A model generated the notes under the pieces. The model did no database searches and was not told the DNA's origin. It was given only the letters and a program-made list of their open reading frames with translations. A stretch of 64,000 bases of DNA from Arthrospira sp. PCC 9108 (GTDB taxonomy: Bacteria; Cyanobacteriota; Cyanobacteriia; Cyanobacteriales; Microcoleaceae): NCBI GenBank assembly GCA_016745315.1, contig CP066886.1, forward strand, positions 372,001 through 436,000. Reading direction: 5' to 3'. Positions 54,707 to 63,198 of this stretch are shown piece after piece. Numbering within the stretch: position 1 is the first letter of the stretch; every line of letters starts with the position of its first letter. Position numbers and translations under genes: made by a program.

Positions 54707-55876
54707 TTAAACTTTTTCAACAACAGAAGAACCGATCTGATTTAACTGAGTAGCAGTAGCCCCAAAAATAGTGGGCATTGATGATTCAGGACGACATAAC
54801 AAAGCCTTGGCTACCTGAAGCATAGCAATTCCGGTATTATTAAAGGTTTTTTGATACTGAACCATCGCCAAAATTCCGATAATTAAAGAAAAACCTGCCA
54901 ACTGTACGACTTGCTTTAAGAAATCAGGCCGATATTTTAAGATTTCTGGGAAAGTTTCTAAATAAGCTAAAGTTAACCCGCCGATAGATGGCTGAATTAA
55001 TTCTAGGGGAGTAGTCGCTAGTCGCAAAGATTCTTCAATACTAAGAGAATTACTAATCACTAAGCTACCCAACCAAGTTTGTAGATAACTGGCGATCGCC
55101 ATTCCCAAATCAAACGCTGGATCTCCCCAATCAGACCTTTCCCAGTCAATCAACCGGATCGCATTTCCATTAATATCTTCCCAGTTTCGATTCAGAAGAA
55201 TATTATTCAGCTTGAGGTCATTGTGAGTCAGACAAACAGGAGATATAGTTTCACTGGCTTGATGAACTGCTTCCCCTAAACTATCATATCGTTGATAGAG
55301 CGCAAAAAATTTCAATCCATCCATCGGAGCCATGCCAAAAATTTCTGGTCCGATTCGTTCTAAACTCTCTAATAATAGCGGGGATACTTTCGGTTTTCCA
55401 GCAACCTCTTCTTGAGCAAAAAACTCCCTATAAATACTCTGATTCCAGGTATCACGGTGAATTGTCGCCAAACAACTGCCAATTTGAGCAGCAAACTGAG
55501 TAGGAAAGAGATTGTTTTTAGAATAGAACTCTGCTAAATCCTGATAATTATCCAGATAAGTAGAAACTAAAATCGAGTTCTCAGCATCGTGCAGCAGTAA
55601 TTCTGGTAGAAAAGCACGCCAATGGTCAAGTTCAGGAAAGTTATGTAGAAATTTGGGGATTCGCCATTCCCCAAAAAACTCGCCCACAGTTTCTTTTTCT
55701 GAATTGATAAATTGTTCTTGTTTCACCAGTAACTTTCGACCTTCTGGCAAAGTCACCAATAAGTTAAAATTTTTAGCCGGAACCTGCTCTACTCCCGGAT
55801 TTTCTAAGGAGCGATCGCATAACCCATTCTCTATCAGATACTCATTGACATTTTGAGAACTTAAGACCAACTTCAT
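54707..55876 (-). CDS. APH-fold kinase, probable phosphotransferase subunit of the split dehydratase
   Basis: This 389-residue kinase-like protein has the aminoglycoside-phosphotransferase fold. The catalytic loop is H218-N-D220 in THNDLKLNNILL, with N225, and the metal-binding Asp is D244 in LIDWERSDWGDPAFDLG. An upstream Lys in GRKLLVKQEQF probably binds ATP. The C-terminal 130 residues are helical. In class V lanthipeptide and thioamitide systems a kinase of this type phosphorylates Ser/Thr in the precursor. It starts the two-gene operon with the HopA1 gene. An antibiotic-resistance enzyme is the main alternative. Confidence 0.85.
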   Translation of the reverse strand: MKLVLSSQNVNEYLIENGLCDRSLENPGVEQVPAKNFNLLVTLPEGRKLLVKQEQFINSEKETVGEFFGEWRIPKFLHNFPELDHWRAFLPELLLHDAENSILVSTYLDNYQDLAEFYSKNNLFPTQFAAQIGSCLATIHRDTWNQSIYREFFAQEEVAGKPKVSPLLLESLERIGPEIFGMAPMDGLKFFALYQRYDSLGEAVHQASETISPVCLTHNDLKLNNILLNRNWEDINGNAIRLIDWERSDWGDPAFDLGMAIASYLQTWLGSLVISNSLSIEESLRLATTPLELIQPSIGGLTLAYLETFPEILKYRPDFLKQVVQLAGFSLIIGILAMVQYQKTFNNTGIAMLQVAKALLCRPESSMPTIFGATATQLNQIGSSVVEKV

Positions 55877-55985
55877 CTAAACCCACCTCTAGTAGATCCA
55901 TGACATAGAAACCACCAGTCGGTGTCTATCTATTCAGGTTATCTAATTTTTTCTAAAAAACCAATACTTTATTCAAAAAAAAACG

Positions 55986-56008
55986 GACATAAATATTACA
56001 ATTATGTC
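55986..56008. promoter_or_regulatory. Inverted repeat GACATAA-N9-TTATGTC, kinase side
   Basis: The 7-9-7 dyad matches the one at 52575-52597 in both arms and in four of the spacer bases next to the right arm, with the same orientation and following TTTT. It lies 110 bases upstream of the kinase start. Confidence 0.6.
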
Positions 56009-56282
56009 TTTTACTTTATCTATTTACATGAATTATCTTGCTTTAAGCAGCTTTAATTAATTATTAAAATTGTCATATACTATTGACGATAAATATATTC
56101 TATAATTATTGGTAATTACATATTTTATTTTAATTATAAGCATTTTATTTGATATTTTTTGATATTTGGTAACGGAGTAAAAAGCGATCGCTCTTTTATT
56201 TTCCAAGAGGCGATCGCTCTTTTATTGGCAAGAAAGGCGATTCCCTCCGGGACGCTGCGCGATCGCTCTTTTGCTGCGAAAA

Positions 56283-56367
56283 AGAAACCGGGTTTCTGTT
56301 GTGGAAATGTAGGGGCGGGTTTAAAACCAGCCCCTACTGTGGCAGCACAAAAAGAAACCCGGTTTCT
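56283..56367. repeat. REP-like element with nested palindrome
   Basis: AGAAACCGGGTTTCT (56283) and AGAAACCCGGTTTCT (56353) enclose a second dyad, GTAGGGGC with GCCCCTAC at 56309-56337 around GGTTTAAAACC. Confidence 0.8.
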
Positions 56368-56441
56368 AAGTCCCCGGTTTCTGAGACAAGGCGATCGCTA
56401 TTTTATTTCCAGATAGGCGATCGCCTCTTTCCCTGCGAAAA

Positions 56442-56507
56442 AGAAACCGGGAATCGGATGATAATTTTGGTGGAATGGCAGAGATTTTTCAGAGAAACCC
56501 GGTTTCT
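56442..56507. repeat. REP-like element
   Basis: A partial AGAAACCGGG arm at 56442 and a full AGAAACCCGGTTTCT at 56493-56507, with a centre like that of the copy at 52658. Confidence 0.7.
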
Positions 56508-56583
56508 GGCTGTTGGTTTTAATGCAGTAAGCGGAAGCTCTCCTCTTTGGGCTTATCGCTTTCTTATTTGCCTAAAATCAGCC

Positions 56584-56949
56584 TCAAACAGACGGACGAC
56601 GAATTCGGGTTTGTCTTTCATCTGCCACCACTAGACAACCCTGTAAAGTCGCGAGTGGATAGTCCCGAACAACCCGCTGCAAAACATCAAGCACTGCCTG
56701 ACGACTTCCACAGCGAGAACGCAACAGTAAAATTCCCGGATGAGTTCCGGGTGGAAAACGTCGGACATCAGAAAAATCTAAGTCGAGAGTAATAAAAAAG
56801 CGTCCCTCAGTACAAGCTTGCTGCCATACAACTTCGTCGTCTTCACCAGACAATCCTTCATCAGTCACTCGATCGCAATCGTAACCTTGATTTCGGAGAA
56901 ACTCCGCATGGGTAATACTAAGATTCTCGTCTAATTTTACTAAGATCAT
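56584..56949 (-). CDS. DUF5615 PIN-like toxin
   Basis: This 121-residue protein has the DUF5615 (Mut7-C-like/PIN-like) fold. Acidic metal-ligand candidates are D and E in LVKLDENLS, D in CDRVTDEGLSGEDDEVV, and D in FFITLDLDFSD. The family is a probable RNase toxin paired with DUF433 proteins. The DUF433 gene lies two bases upstream on the same strand. Confidence 0.85.
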   Translation of the reverse strand: MILVKLDENLSITHAEFLRNQGYDCDRVTDEGLSGEDDEVVWQQACTEGRFFITLDLDFSDVRRFPPGTHPGILLLRSRCGSRQAVLDVLQRVVRDYPLATLQGCLVVADERQTRIRRPSV

Positions 56950-56951
56950 TA

Positions 56952-57182
56952 TTATCGCGTTGGCGACAGTTCTTCTTCTCTTGCTAATGCCGCAGCATAA
57001 GCGATCGCCGAGCGGACATTTTCTAAAGTTAACGGTGGATAGTCCTCAACAATTTCTGCTAATGTCAATCCCTCAGCCAGGTTATCCAGAATGACCGAAA
57101 CCATAATCCTAGTCCCTTTAATACAAGGTTTTCCATGACAAATATTTGGGTTTCTCTCAATTTGTTTTTGCCAATCAATCAT
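56952..57182 (-). CDS. DUF433 antitoxin
   Basis: This 76-residue HTH protein begins IDWQKQIERNPNICHGKPCI and has the family segment GTRIMVSVILDNLAEGLTLA, then EIVEDYPPLT. It is the usual partner of DUF5615 toxins and probably represses the pair. Confidence 0.88.
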   Translation of the reverse strand: MIDWQKQIERNPNICHGKPCIKGTRIMVSVILDNLAEGLTLAEIVEDYPPLTLENVRSAIAYAAALAREEELSPTR

Positions 57183-57246
57183 GGCTTTATCTCCAGCAAA
57201 TTGTTAAGTATAAATTACCCTATTCTAGCATAAAATTCAGCGGTGA

Positions 57247-57402
57247 CGAGAGCGATATCTAAGCCTGATCGAAGTCGCCCCCATTACTGTCTGGGGAACA
57301 AAACTACCCCAGCCATGGTTATGGGATATTGTAATCGGCGAATTTCAATCTATGAAATTGGCTGAATCTCAGTTACGAGATGAGTATATTTACTCAGAAT
57401 AA
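57247..57402 (+). pseudogene. Coding-like C-terminal fragment
   Basis: A 51-codon frame without a start encodes SLIEVAPITVWGTKLPQPWL and ends in RDEYIYSE. Codon use is protein-like. It may be the 3' end of a lost gene. I do not recognise it. Confidence 0.35.
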
Positions 57403-57427
57403 ATGGATTGACTTGGCGTGATTAAGC

Positions 57428-57456
57428 CGCGATCGCCCCCCTAGCCTTCCCAGACT
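57428..57456 (+). repeat. 29-base remnant identical to the 3' end of the Uma2 gene
   Basis: These bases are identical to 61012-61040 near the 3' end of the Uma2-family gene (IAPLAFPD codons). This suggests a lost Uma2 copy or a local duplication before the intron inserted. Confidence 0.7.
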
Positions 57457-58208
57457 ATCACCTGTCATCCTGCTATACTCAACTTAAGAAGTGCGAGACG
57501 TTCAGGCATGAAATAGGGTTGCAATACCCGAAATAACCGCCTGGTGGGGACTTCAACCCCTTGGTTGAATATAAGGAGCGCACTCCTGACCATCCTCATA
57601 ACTGTTTATATGTCCCAACGATTAGTATCCTACGATACAAATCAAGGCAGGGAACCCAAGGTCAAAACAAACTAACTCATACAAATTCCTTATAGGATGT
57701 CCAGAAATGGATAAGTAAAAGTTAGGAAATTAGGGTAACGGCGATAGCCACCCCCAGTTTTGGGAATCACAACCCCAGGATTGAAGCGGGGAACGGAAGG
57801 CTCCGAGGTGCAACCTAACACCAGAAACGAGACCACTGCCAACCATCCATGATTAGGGAAACCGAATGTCTGGCTTGAACCATCGTAAAGAGTAAGTAGC
57901 GAAATAGGTTGATACGCTGCGCTCAAAAGAGTAAGGGGAAAAGTAGGGGTTTTTTTTTACTACCTACACAGACCTTTAAAAGTACCCCGGTGGAGAGGAC
58001 AAATCTAAAGATGGAATGCCCATATAAACGGAACGTTTTAAGTCCTCCTGGACTCTGATTATCTGGTCGAGATATCAGTAGGGATAAGTGTAACCGCAAG
58101 TCCTAGAGGATGTGAGATGTGACCAGAAGCCAACGCCCTGCTGTAATGGTAGGGATATGCTAACAGGTCACGGTTTGACTGTAAGAATAGAGTCTAATAA
58201 GAGTCAAA

Positions 58209-59975
58209 ATGGCGATAGCGAGTTTAAAGAAAGGATTTGGTAAACCCAAACCAATCAAGACTACGAACAACGCATGGAAGGCAATCCCATGGACTAAGGT
58301 TCAACGGAAAGTTTTCAAGCTCCAAAAGAGTATATTTCAAGCAGCTAAATCGGGACAAGACGCAAAGGCACGAAGGTTGCAACGTCTATTGGTGAAATCG
58401 TATTATGCCCGGCTCTTAGCAGTGCGGCGAGTGACCCAAGATAATCAAGGCAAGAAAACAGCCGGGGTTGATGGAGTAAGAGCAATCTCTCCAAGACAAA
58501 GGTTAGAAATTGTCAAAAACATTAAGGGAAACCTCAAAGCAAAACCACTGCGAAGGGTGTGGATTCCAAAACCTGGTAGGGATGAAAAACGCCCACTAGG
58601 CATACCCACAATCCAAGATAGAGCAAGGCAAGCTTTGGTTAAGTCGGCCCTCGAACCTGAATGGGAATCGAGGTTTGAAGGCACAAGCTATGGGTTCCGA
58701 CCCGGACGGTCAGCACAAGATGCAATAAGTAGAATATATACTGCCATAAATCAAGGACAATACTATGTTCTTGATGCTGATATAGCAAAATGCTTTGACC
58801 GAATAAACCATGATTACCTATTGTCCAAAATTCATTGTCCAAGCAGCTTGAAGAGAGACCTGAAACAATGGCTCAAAGCTGGCGTGCTAGATAACGGTGT
58901 ATTTGAGGATACAGAAGCAGGGACACCCCAAGGAGGAGTAATAAGTCCACTACTAGCCAACATCGCACTGGATGGAATAGAAAGGTTAGTCAAAGAAATG
59001 TATCCAAATAAAGGCAGCACCAATCAGGTAAACCTTATAAGATATGCCGATGATTTTGTGGTCATCTCCAAAGACCTAGGAATCATTGAACAGTGCATGA
59101 CTGCTATTTCTATATGGCTAAAACCTGTAGGACTAGAGATTAGACCTGAAAAAACCCGAATATGTCACACACTCAATCCTATTGAGTATAATGGCAAGAT
59201 TGAGGAACCTGGGTTTGATTTTCTAGGATTCAATATCAGGCAATATCCCGTAGGAAAGTATAAATCTGGGAAAACAGGGGGGCCTAAGAGTCGATTAATC
59301 GGACATAAAACCCACATAAAACCCAGCAACAAAGCAGTTAAAGCCCACACAGAAGTGATTAAAGGTGTGATTAAACAACATAGAACAGCACCTCAATCAG
59401 CCTTGATTAGTAGACTAAATCCAATTATTCGGGGATGGTCAAATTATTACTCAGCGGTAGTCTCAACAGAGACCTTCAATAAGCTAGACAAAACAATCTG
59501 GCAAATGTTAAAGGCATGGACAGTATCAAGATGCGGAAAGGCAAATCACGAAAAGCTAAGTAATTATTTCAGACATGGAACAATTAAACTTAGCAATGGG
59601 AAAGAAAGACACGAAAATTGGCTATTCCAAACCAAAGATGGGTTACATCTATTCAAACATAACTGGACTCCAATTGTCAGACATACCCTAATACGCCCCG
59701 ACGCAACACCATACGACGGAAATTGGACTTACTGGGCAACCAGGAAAGGACAAGCAATCGACACGCCAATTAGGGTAGCAAAACTACTCAAAAAACAAAA
59801 AGGTAGATGTACCTGGTGTGGGCAATTCTTTACCCCATCAGACTTAATTGAAATAGACCACATTGTACCTAGAAGCCAAGGCGGAAAGGATGACTACAAG
59901 AATCTTCAATTATTACACCGCCATTGTCACGACGATAAAACAGCTCTTGATGAAGAGATGATGCTGTACTCTTAA
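58209..59975 (+). CDS. ltrA: Group II intron reverse transcriptase/maturase with HNH domain
   Basis: This 588-residue protein helps splicing and mediates retrohoming. The RT domain (about 60-330) has the catalytic motif YADD at 279-282 (LIRYADDFVV) and TPQGGVISPLLANI. A maturase X domain follows (about 390-470, SRLNPIIRGWSNYYSAVV). The C-terminus is a CXXC-flanked HNH nuclease (CTWCGQFF, IEIDHIVPRSQGGKDDYKNL). All catalytic residues are present, so the intron may be mobile. Confidence 0.96.
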   Translation: MAIASLKKGFGKPKPIKTTNNAWKAIPWTKVQRKVFKLQKSIFQAAKSGQDAKARRLQRLLVKSYYARLLAVRRVTQDNQGKKTAGVDGVRAISPRQRLEIVKNIKGNLKAKPLRRVWIPKPGRDEKRPLGIPTIQDRARQALVKSALEPEWESRFEGTSYGFRPGRSAQDAISRIYTAINQGQYYVLDADIAKCFDRINHDYLLSKIHCPSSLKRDLKQWLKAGVLDNGVFEDTEAGTPQGGVISPLLANIALDGIERLVKEMYPNKGSTNQVNLIRYADDFVVISKDLGIIEQCMTAISIWLKPVGLEIRPEKTRICHTLNPIEYNGKIEEPGFDFLGFNIRQYPVGKYKSGKTGGPKSRLIGHKTHIKPSNKAVKAHTEVIKGVIKQHRTAPQSALISRLNPIIRGWSNYYSAVVSTETFNKLDKTIWQMLKAWTVSRCGKANHEKLSNYFRHGTIKLSNGKERHENWLFQTKDGLHLFKHNWTPIVRHTLIRPDATPYDGNWTYWATRKGQAIDTPIRVAKLLKKQKGRCTWCGQFFTPSDLIEIDHIVPRSQGGKDDYKNLQLLHRHCHDDKTALDEEMMLYS

Positions 59976-59995
59976 CAAGGAGACGGTCAAACTAG

Positions 59996-60029
59996 GAGCC
60001 GTATGAGGTGAAAGTCTCATGTACGGTTT
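59996..60029 (+). ncRNA. Group II intron domain V
   Basis: The 34-base hairpin begins GAGCCGTATGAGGTGAAAGT, with the AGC-type catalytic triad (shown as GCC/AGC region) and the arm TCATGTACGGTTT. It is the catalytic core of the ribozyme. Confidence 0.85.
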
Positions 60030-60090
60030 TGTATGGGAGGGGGAGATGGCGACATCTCTCTCGACCCCTACTCGTGATAAAGCGAAGTGT

Positions 60091-60297
60091 ATGAAAATTA
60101 ACGCCATTATTCATCCCGCAGAAGAAGGGGGGTATTGGGCCGAAGTCCCAGCCTTGCGGGGTTGCATTACTGAAGGCGATACCTTGGAAGAGGTGACGCA
60201 GAACTTAAAAGACGCTGTTGAAGGTTGGCTGAGTGTTGCAAATAATAGCCCGAAAAATATAGAGCCAACCGACAAAATCGTCGAAATTGCTGTATGA
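60091..60297 (+). CDS. hicB: HicB-family antitoxin
   Basis: This 68-residue protein has the HicB half-domain MKINAIIHPAEEGGYWAEVP, then ALRGCITEGDTLEEVTQNL. It starts 20 bases after the intron. The ATGA overlap with the following hicA reading is typical. Its toxin is broken, so it is now an orphan antitoxin. Splicing would rejoin its leader to the upstream exon and promoter (a TATACT element near 57473). Confidence 0.85.
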   Translation: MKINAIIHPAEEGGYWAEVPALRGCITEGDTLEEVTQNLKDAVEGWLSVANNSPKNIEPTDKIVEIAV

Positions 60298-60500
60298 AGT
60301 CCATTTCCGGAAAACAACTTTGTGAAATTGTGGAAAAGAAGGGCTAGATTTTAGAACGAATTACCGGAAGTCACCATATTTACAAAAATCCCCAAGAACC
60401 CAAAATCATCTCTATTCCTATCCACCGTAATCAGGACTTAAAAATCGGCACGTTAAAAGCATTGATAAAAATAGTCAATCTCACAGAGAATGACTTGTAA
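60294..60500 (+). pseudogene. hicA: HicA toxin gene with an in-frame stop
   Basis: The 69-codon frame encodes a HicA protein (KSISGKQLCEIVEKKG, then ILERITGSHHIYKN with the catalytic His). A TAG occurs at codon 18 (60345-60347), where the family usually has Trp, so one G-to-A change from TGG explains it. The rest is intact to the normal stop. Confidence 0.85.
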
Positions 60501-60517
60501 AAAAAGCGCGATCGCCC

Positions 60518-61072
60518 ATGCCAGCCACCCCCCTAAAACGTCCCCTACAGTGGTCAATCGAGGATTACCACCAAATCGTCAACACCGGCATCCTCGCCCA
60601 ACGGCGTGTCGAACTCGCCGGAGAAATCCTGGAAATGGCTCCTGAATCCGCCGATCACACCTATAGCTGGGGGTCTCTCGTCACTCGCCTCAGTCAGATG
60701 CTTGGCGATCGCGCCCTAGTGCGTCCCCCCGCACCGATTACCCTAAGTCAGTCGGAACCCGAACCCGACATCGCCATTGTCACCGGAACCTGGGAACGCT
60801 ACATCGATCGCCATCCCAGCGCCGATGATATTTTCTGGCTCATCGAAATATCCCGCCCCACTCTAGCATTTGATCGCACCGTCAAAGCCCCTCTCTACGC
60901 CGCTGAAGGCATCGCCGAATACTGGATTATCAACCTCAAGGAACGACAACTCGAACGCGATCGCCAACCGAGTCCAACACATTACCGCGATCGCCAAGTT
61001 CTCAACGGTGGCGCGATCGCCCCCCTAGCCTTCCCAGACTGTATCCTAGAGGTGCGATCGCTGTTTCCTTAG
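60518..61072 (+). CDS. Uma2-family (DUF820) endonuclease-like protein
   Basis: This 184-residue protein belongs to the large cyanobacterial DUF820/Uma2 family with a PD-(D/E)XK fold. The start WSIEDYHQIVNTGIL and the catalytic-type residues in PEPDIAIV and WLIEISRPTLAFDRTVKAPL are present. Function is unknown; members are very abundant in such genomes. Confidence 0.88.
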   Translation: MPATPLKRPLQWSIEDYHQIVNTGILAQRRVELAGEILEMAPESADHTYSWGSLVTRLSQMLGDRALVRPPAPITLSQSEPEPDIAIVTGTWERYIDRHPSADDIFWLIEISRPTLAFDRTVKAPLYAAEGIAEYWIINLKERQLERDRQPSPTHYRDRQVLNGGAIAPLAFPDCILEVRSLFP

Positions 61073-61135
61073 TGCCGGCACTGGTGTCTTAGAAGGTGAT
61101 CGTTTAGAAGGGTGGCAATGCATGAGGTATAATCG

Positions 61136-61300
61136 ATGAAATGTCCCCATTGCCAGAGTGAACAGACCGTGAAAAACGGCAGCGCCATCCGTAGCGGCCA
61201 ACGCCAACAGCGCTACAAGTGTCGTAATTGTGGCAAACGGTTCAATGAGCGCACCGGCACACCGATGGCACGCTTACGCACCGCCCCGGAACTGGTAGCT
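61136..61300 (+). pseudogene. IS1-type zinc-ribbon transposase N-terminal remnant
   Basis: The first 50 residues (MKCPHCQSEQTVKNGSAIRS, CRNCGKRFNERTG) are an InsA-like zinc ribbon. After about TGTPMARLRT similarity ends and the frame runs into the toxin gene. The catalytic part is gone. Confidence 0.75.
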
Positions 61301-61339
61301 AACGATTCTCTATCAGATGTAAAAGGAATCACCACATTG

Positions 61340-61834
61340 TTAAGTGACCAACTCATCCGCAGCCATCAAAACATCTGCATACAGTTGGCTACTAATGCGG
61401 AAATTTGCTTGTTGCATTAAACTATCCATAATAGGCTGAACTTGCGTAATTATTTTTTGGCGCTTTGCTAAGAGAAGAATTCCTAAAACTCCAGTAATCT
61501 TTACCCCAAACTCTCTGGCAGTTTGTCTACCCAACCGTTCATCAATAATTAAGCGGGCTGCTTTCATTTCGATCGCCAGTGCAATGGCTTCAGCCTCTCC
61601 CACATTGACACGGGTTTTTAAATCATTAACTAACCTTTGATTTTGTACGGATTGAATATCCAGCCAAGTTGCCGATCGCACTGCTGTAATCACAGTTTCC
61701 CCCGCCCTGGAATCCAATAATTCCTCATGCACCGCACAGGGAATTAAAATCCTACCATAAAGCTGAGGCATTAGGCTAAGTTGCTCGACCTTTGCTAAAT
61801 TGGAAATGGGTGAAGTGTTGCTGACAACAATCAT
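61340..61834 (-). CDS. DUF3368 PIN-type toxin
   Basis: This protein of about 164 residues is a PIN-domain nuclease. Acidic ligands are D/N in VVSNTSPIS, E in VGEAEAIALA and D/E in LIIDERLGR. ATG 61834 overlaps the antitoxin stop in an ATGA junction and is preferred to GTG 61840. It pairs with the UPF0175 gene. Confidence 0.88.
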   Translation of the reverse strand: MIVVSNTSPISNLAKVEQLSLMPQLYGRILIPCAVHEELLDSRAGETVITAVRSATWLDIQSVQNQRLVNDLKTRVNVGEAEAIALAIEMKAARLIIDERLGRQTAREFGVKITGVLGILLLAKRQKIITQVQPIMDSLMQQANFRISSQLYADVLMAADELVT

Positions 61835-62076
61835 GGCCACTCCGTTTCCTCTAAGGTTTTGAGGTCTTCCTGAAACTCATCACTATCATAATGGACGCAA
61901 ATACCACGCTCAGAAATCAGTTTTTGAAACTGCATCCGATGCAGACCCACTAACTCACTGGCTTTGCCTAAACTGATTTTATCTTGCTGAAACAACATCA
62001 GCACAATTTCCAACAATAGCTCATTTTCAGAAAAGCCACTGGCCTTTACTAGGTCATCGGAAATCACTAAACTCAT
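61831..62076 (-). CDS. UPF0175 antitoxin
   Basis: This 81-residue protein has an HTH (DKISLGKASELVGLHRMQFQ) typical of UPF0175 antitoxins, which neutralise DUF3368 toxins and regulate the operon. It is the intact copy of a module that occurs as two damaged copies elsewhere in the window. Confidence 0.88.
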   Translation of the reverse strand: MSLVISDDLVKASGFSENELLLEIVLMLFQQDKISLGKASELVGLHRMQFQKLISERGICVHYDSDEFQEDLKTLEETEWP

Positions 62077-62280
62077 AGTAAACTCTCCTAAGCTGAAATC
62101 TCCTGCTTAAATCTTAGCAGCCGGGGGAGCGATCGCCCTCCAATTGCGGATGCCATCTCGGCTAGACTCAGAAACCTTCTCTGATGGATTTCTATATGGT
62201 CACAGAGGGTCAGAAGGTTTTTCTGCACTTCAAGCCTTGCGATACAATAGAAATGCAACCCTACCCACTTTTTGAAATCC

Positions 62281-62496
62281 ATGACAACCCACACTTCACT
62301 AGAAGAACGCATGGCAGCAGTGGAAGCAGCCATTACTCAAATTCAACAACAGATTGCCCCTCCGAAATCGAGCAACTGGTTAGAGCAAATTAGCGGTTCT
62401 TTTAAGGATGAACCAGCTTTTGAAGAGATCCTCGCATTAGGGGAAGCCATTCGCCGAGGCGATGAGTCTGTATTAAACGCACCAGAAATGGAATGA
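62281..62496 (+). CDS. Antitoxin-like partner of VapC
   Basis: This small acidic helical protein of about 71 residues (LEERMAAVEAAITQIQQQI, DEPAFEEILALGEAIR) overlaps the VapC gene by ATGA. Its sequence and place are those of a VapB-like antitoxin of the type common in cyanobacteria. ATG 62281 is preferred to 62272. Confidence 0.75.
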   Translation: MTTHTSLEERMAAVEAAITQIQQQIAPPKSSNWLEQISGSFKDEPAFEEILALGEAIRRGDESVLNAPEME

Positions 62497-62921
62497 GATA
62501 TTTATTAGATACAGATCACCTAAGCATTCTTCAACGTCAATCTGGGGCAGATTATCACAATCTGATGGCACGAATGGCTCAATATCCCCTCTCTGATTTT
62601 GCCATTTCAATTATCACAATTCAGGAACAAATGCTGGGCTGTCATGCCTATATTAACCGCGCTCGTTATCCCAATGAATTGGTTAAGGGCTATGAGATAA
62701 TGGTAAGGCTAGTAGCTGATTTTCAGCGATTACCCCTTCTCTCTTTTGATGCGATCGCAGCCCAAACCTTAGAACAGTTGAACTCCCAACGGATTCAACT
62801 GGCTCAGATGGATGCGAGAATTGCAGCGATCGCACTTTCTCGGGAACTGATTTTGTTAACCCGTAATCATCGAGACTTTAGCAAAGTGACAGGATTAGCA
62901 ATAGAAGATTGGACAATTTGA
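62493..62921 (+). CDS. vapC: VapC-family PIN toxin
   Basis: This 142-residue PIN-domain RNase has the acidic residues D in YLLDTDHLSI, E in ITIQEQML, D in AQMDARIAA and D in RDFSKVTGL. It looks intact and pairs with the gene just upstream. Confidence 0.9.
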   Translation: MRYLLDTDHLSILQRQSGADYHNLMARMAQYPLSDFAISIITIQEQMLGCHAYINRARYPNELVKGYEIMVRLVADFQRLPLLSFDAIAAQTLEQLNSQRIQLAQMDARIAAIALSRELILLTRNHRDFSKVTGLAIEDWTI

Positions 62922-62974
62922 AGTGGGGGAAAGCAGAAACCTGGGTTCTTTTAGGGATTCTCTATCCTAACAGA

Positions 62975-63133
62975 GATTTTGAAACTGCATCCGATGTAGC
63001 CCCAATAACTCACTGGCTTTCCCCAAACTGATTTGATCTTGCTGAAACAACATCAGCACAATTTCCAACAATAGCTCATTTTCATAAAAAGCCACTCGCC
63101 TTTACTAGGTCATCGGAAATTACTAAACTCATG
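62975..63133 (-). pseudogene. UPF0175 antitoxin remnant
   Basis: Similar to 61931-62076 but with the same one-base insertion as the remnant at 43345-43461 and further changes. The toxin part is missing here. Confidence 0.8.
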
Positions 63134-63198
63134 GGTAACTCTCCTAGGCTGAAATCTCCTGCTTAAATCTTACCAGCCGGGGGAGCGACGCGGAATAC

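Larger units (their letters stand above)
55877..56583. other. Upstream region of the kinase gene, then repeat-rich spacer
   Basis: 55877-56160 is very AT-rich and contains the shared dyad at 55986-56008. From 56180 it holds repeated GCGATCGCTCTTTTATT words and REP-like palindromes. No gene is supported. Confidence 0.55.
57491..60071 (+). mobile_element. Complete group II intron with ORF
   Basis: The 5' end GTGCGAGACG matches the group II GUGYG consensus. The 3' end follows domain V and a domain VI stem, ending in CTAC. The element is about 2.58 kb with a 700-base ribozyme part before the ORF and an intact reverse transcriptase. It interrupts the leader of the hicB gene at 60091. The exact ends are inferred from consensus. 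Confidence 0.85.

Noticed and set aside
54707..55876. APH-fold protein as an aminoglycoside-resistance gene
   Set aside because: Its operon with a HopA1-family gene and proximity to a precursor and exporter fit a RiPP role better; resistance cannot be excluded.
56283..56507. Repeated palindromes read as a CRISPR array
   Set aside because: Repeats are irregularly spaced, in both orientations and dispersed over 25 kb; no cas genes are present.
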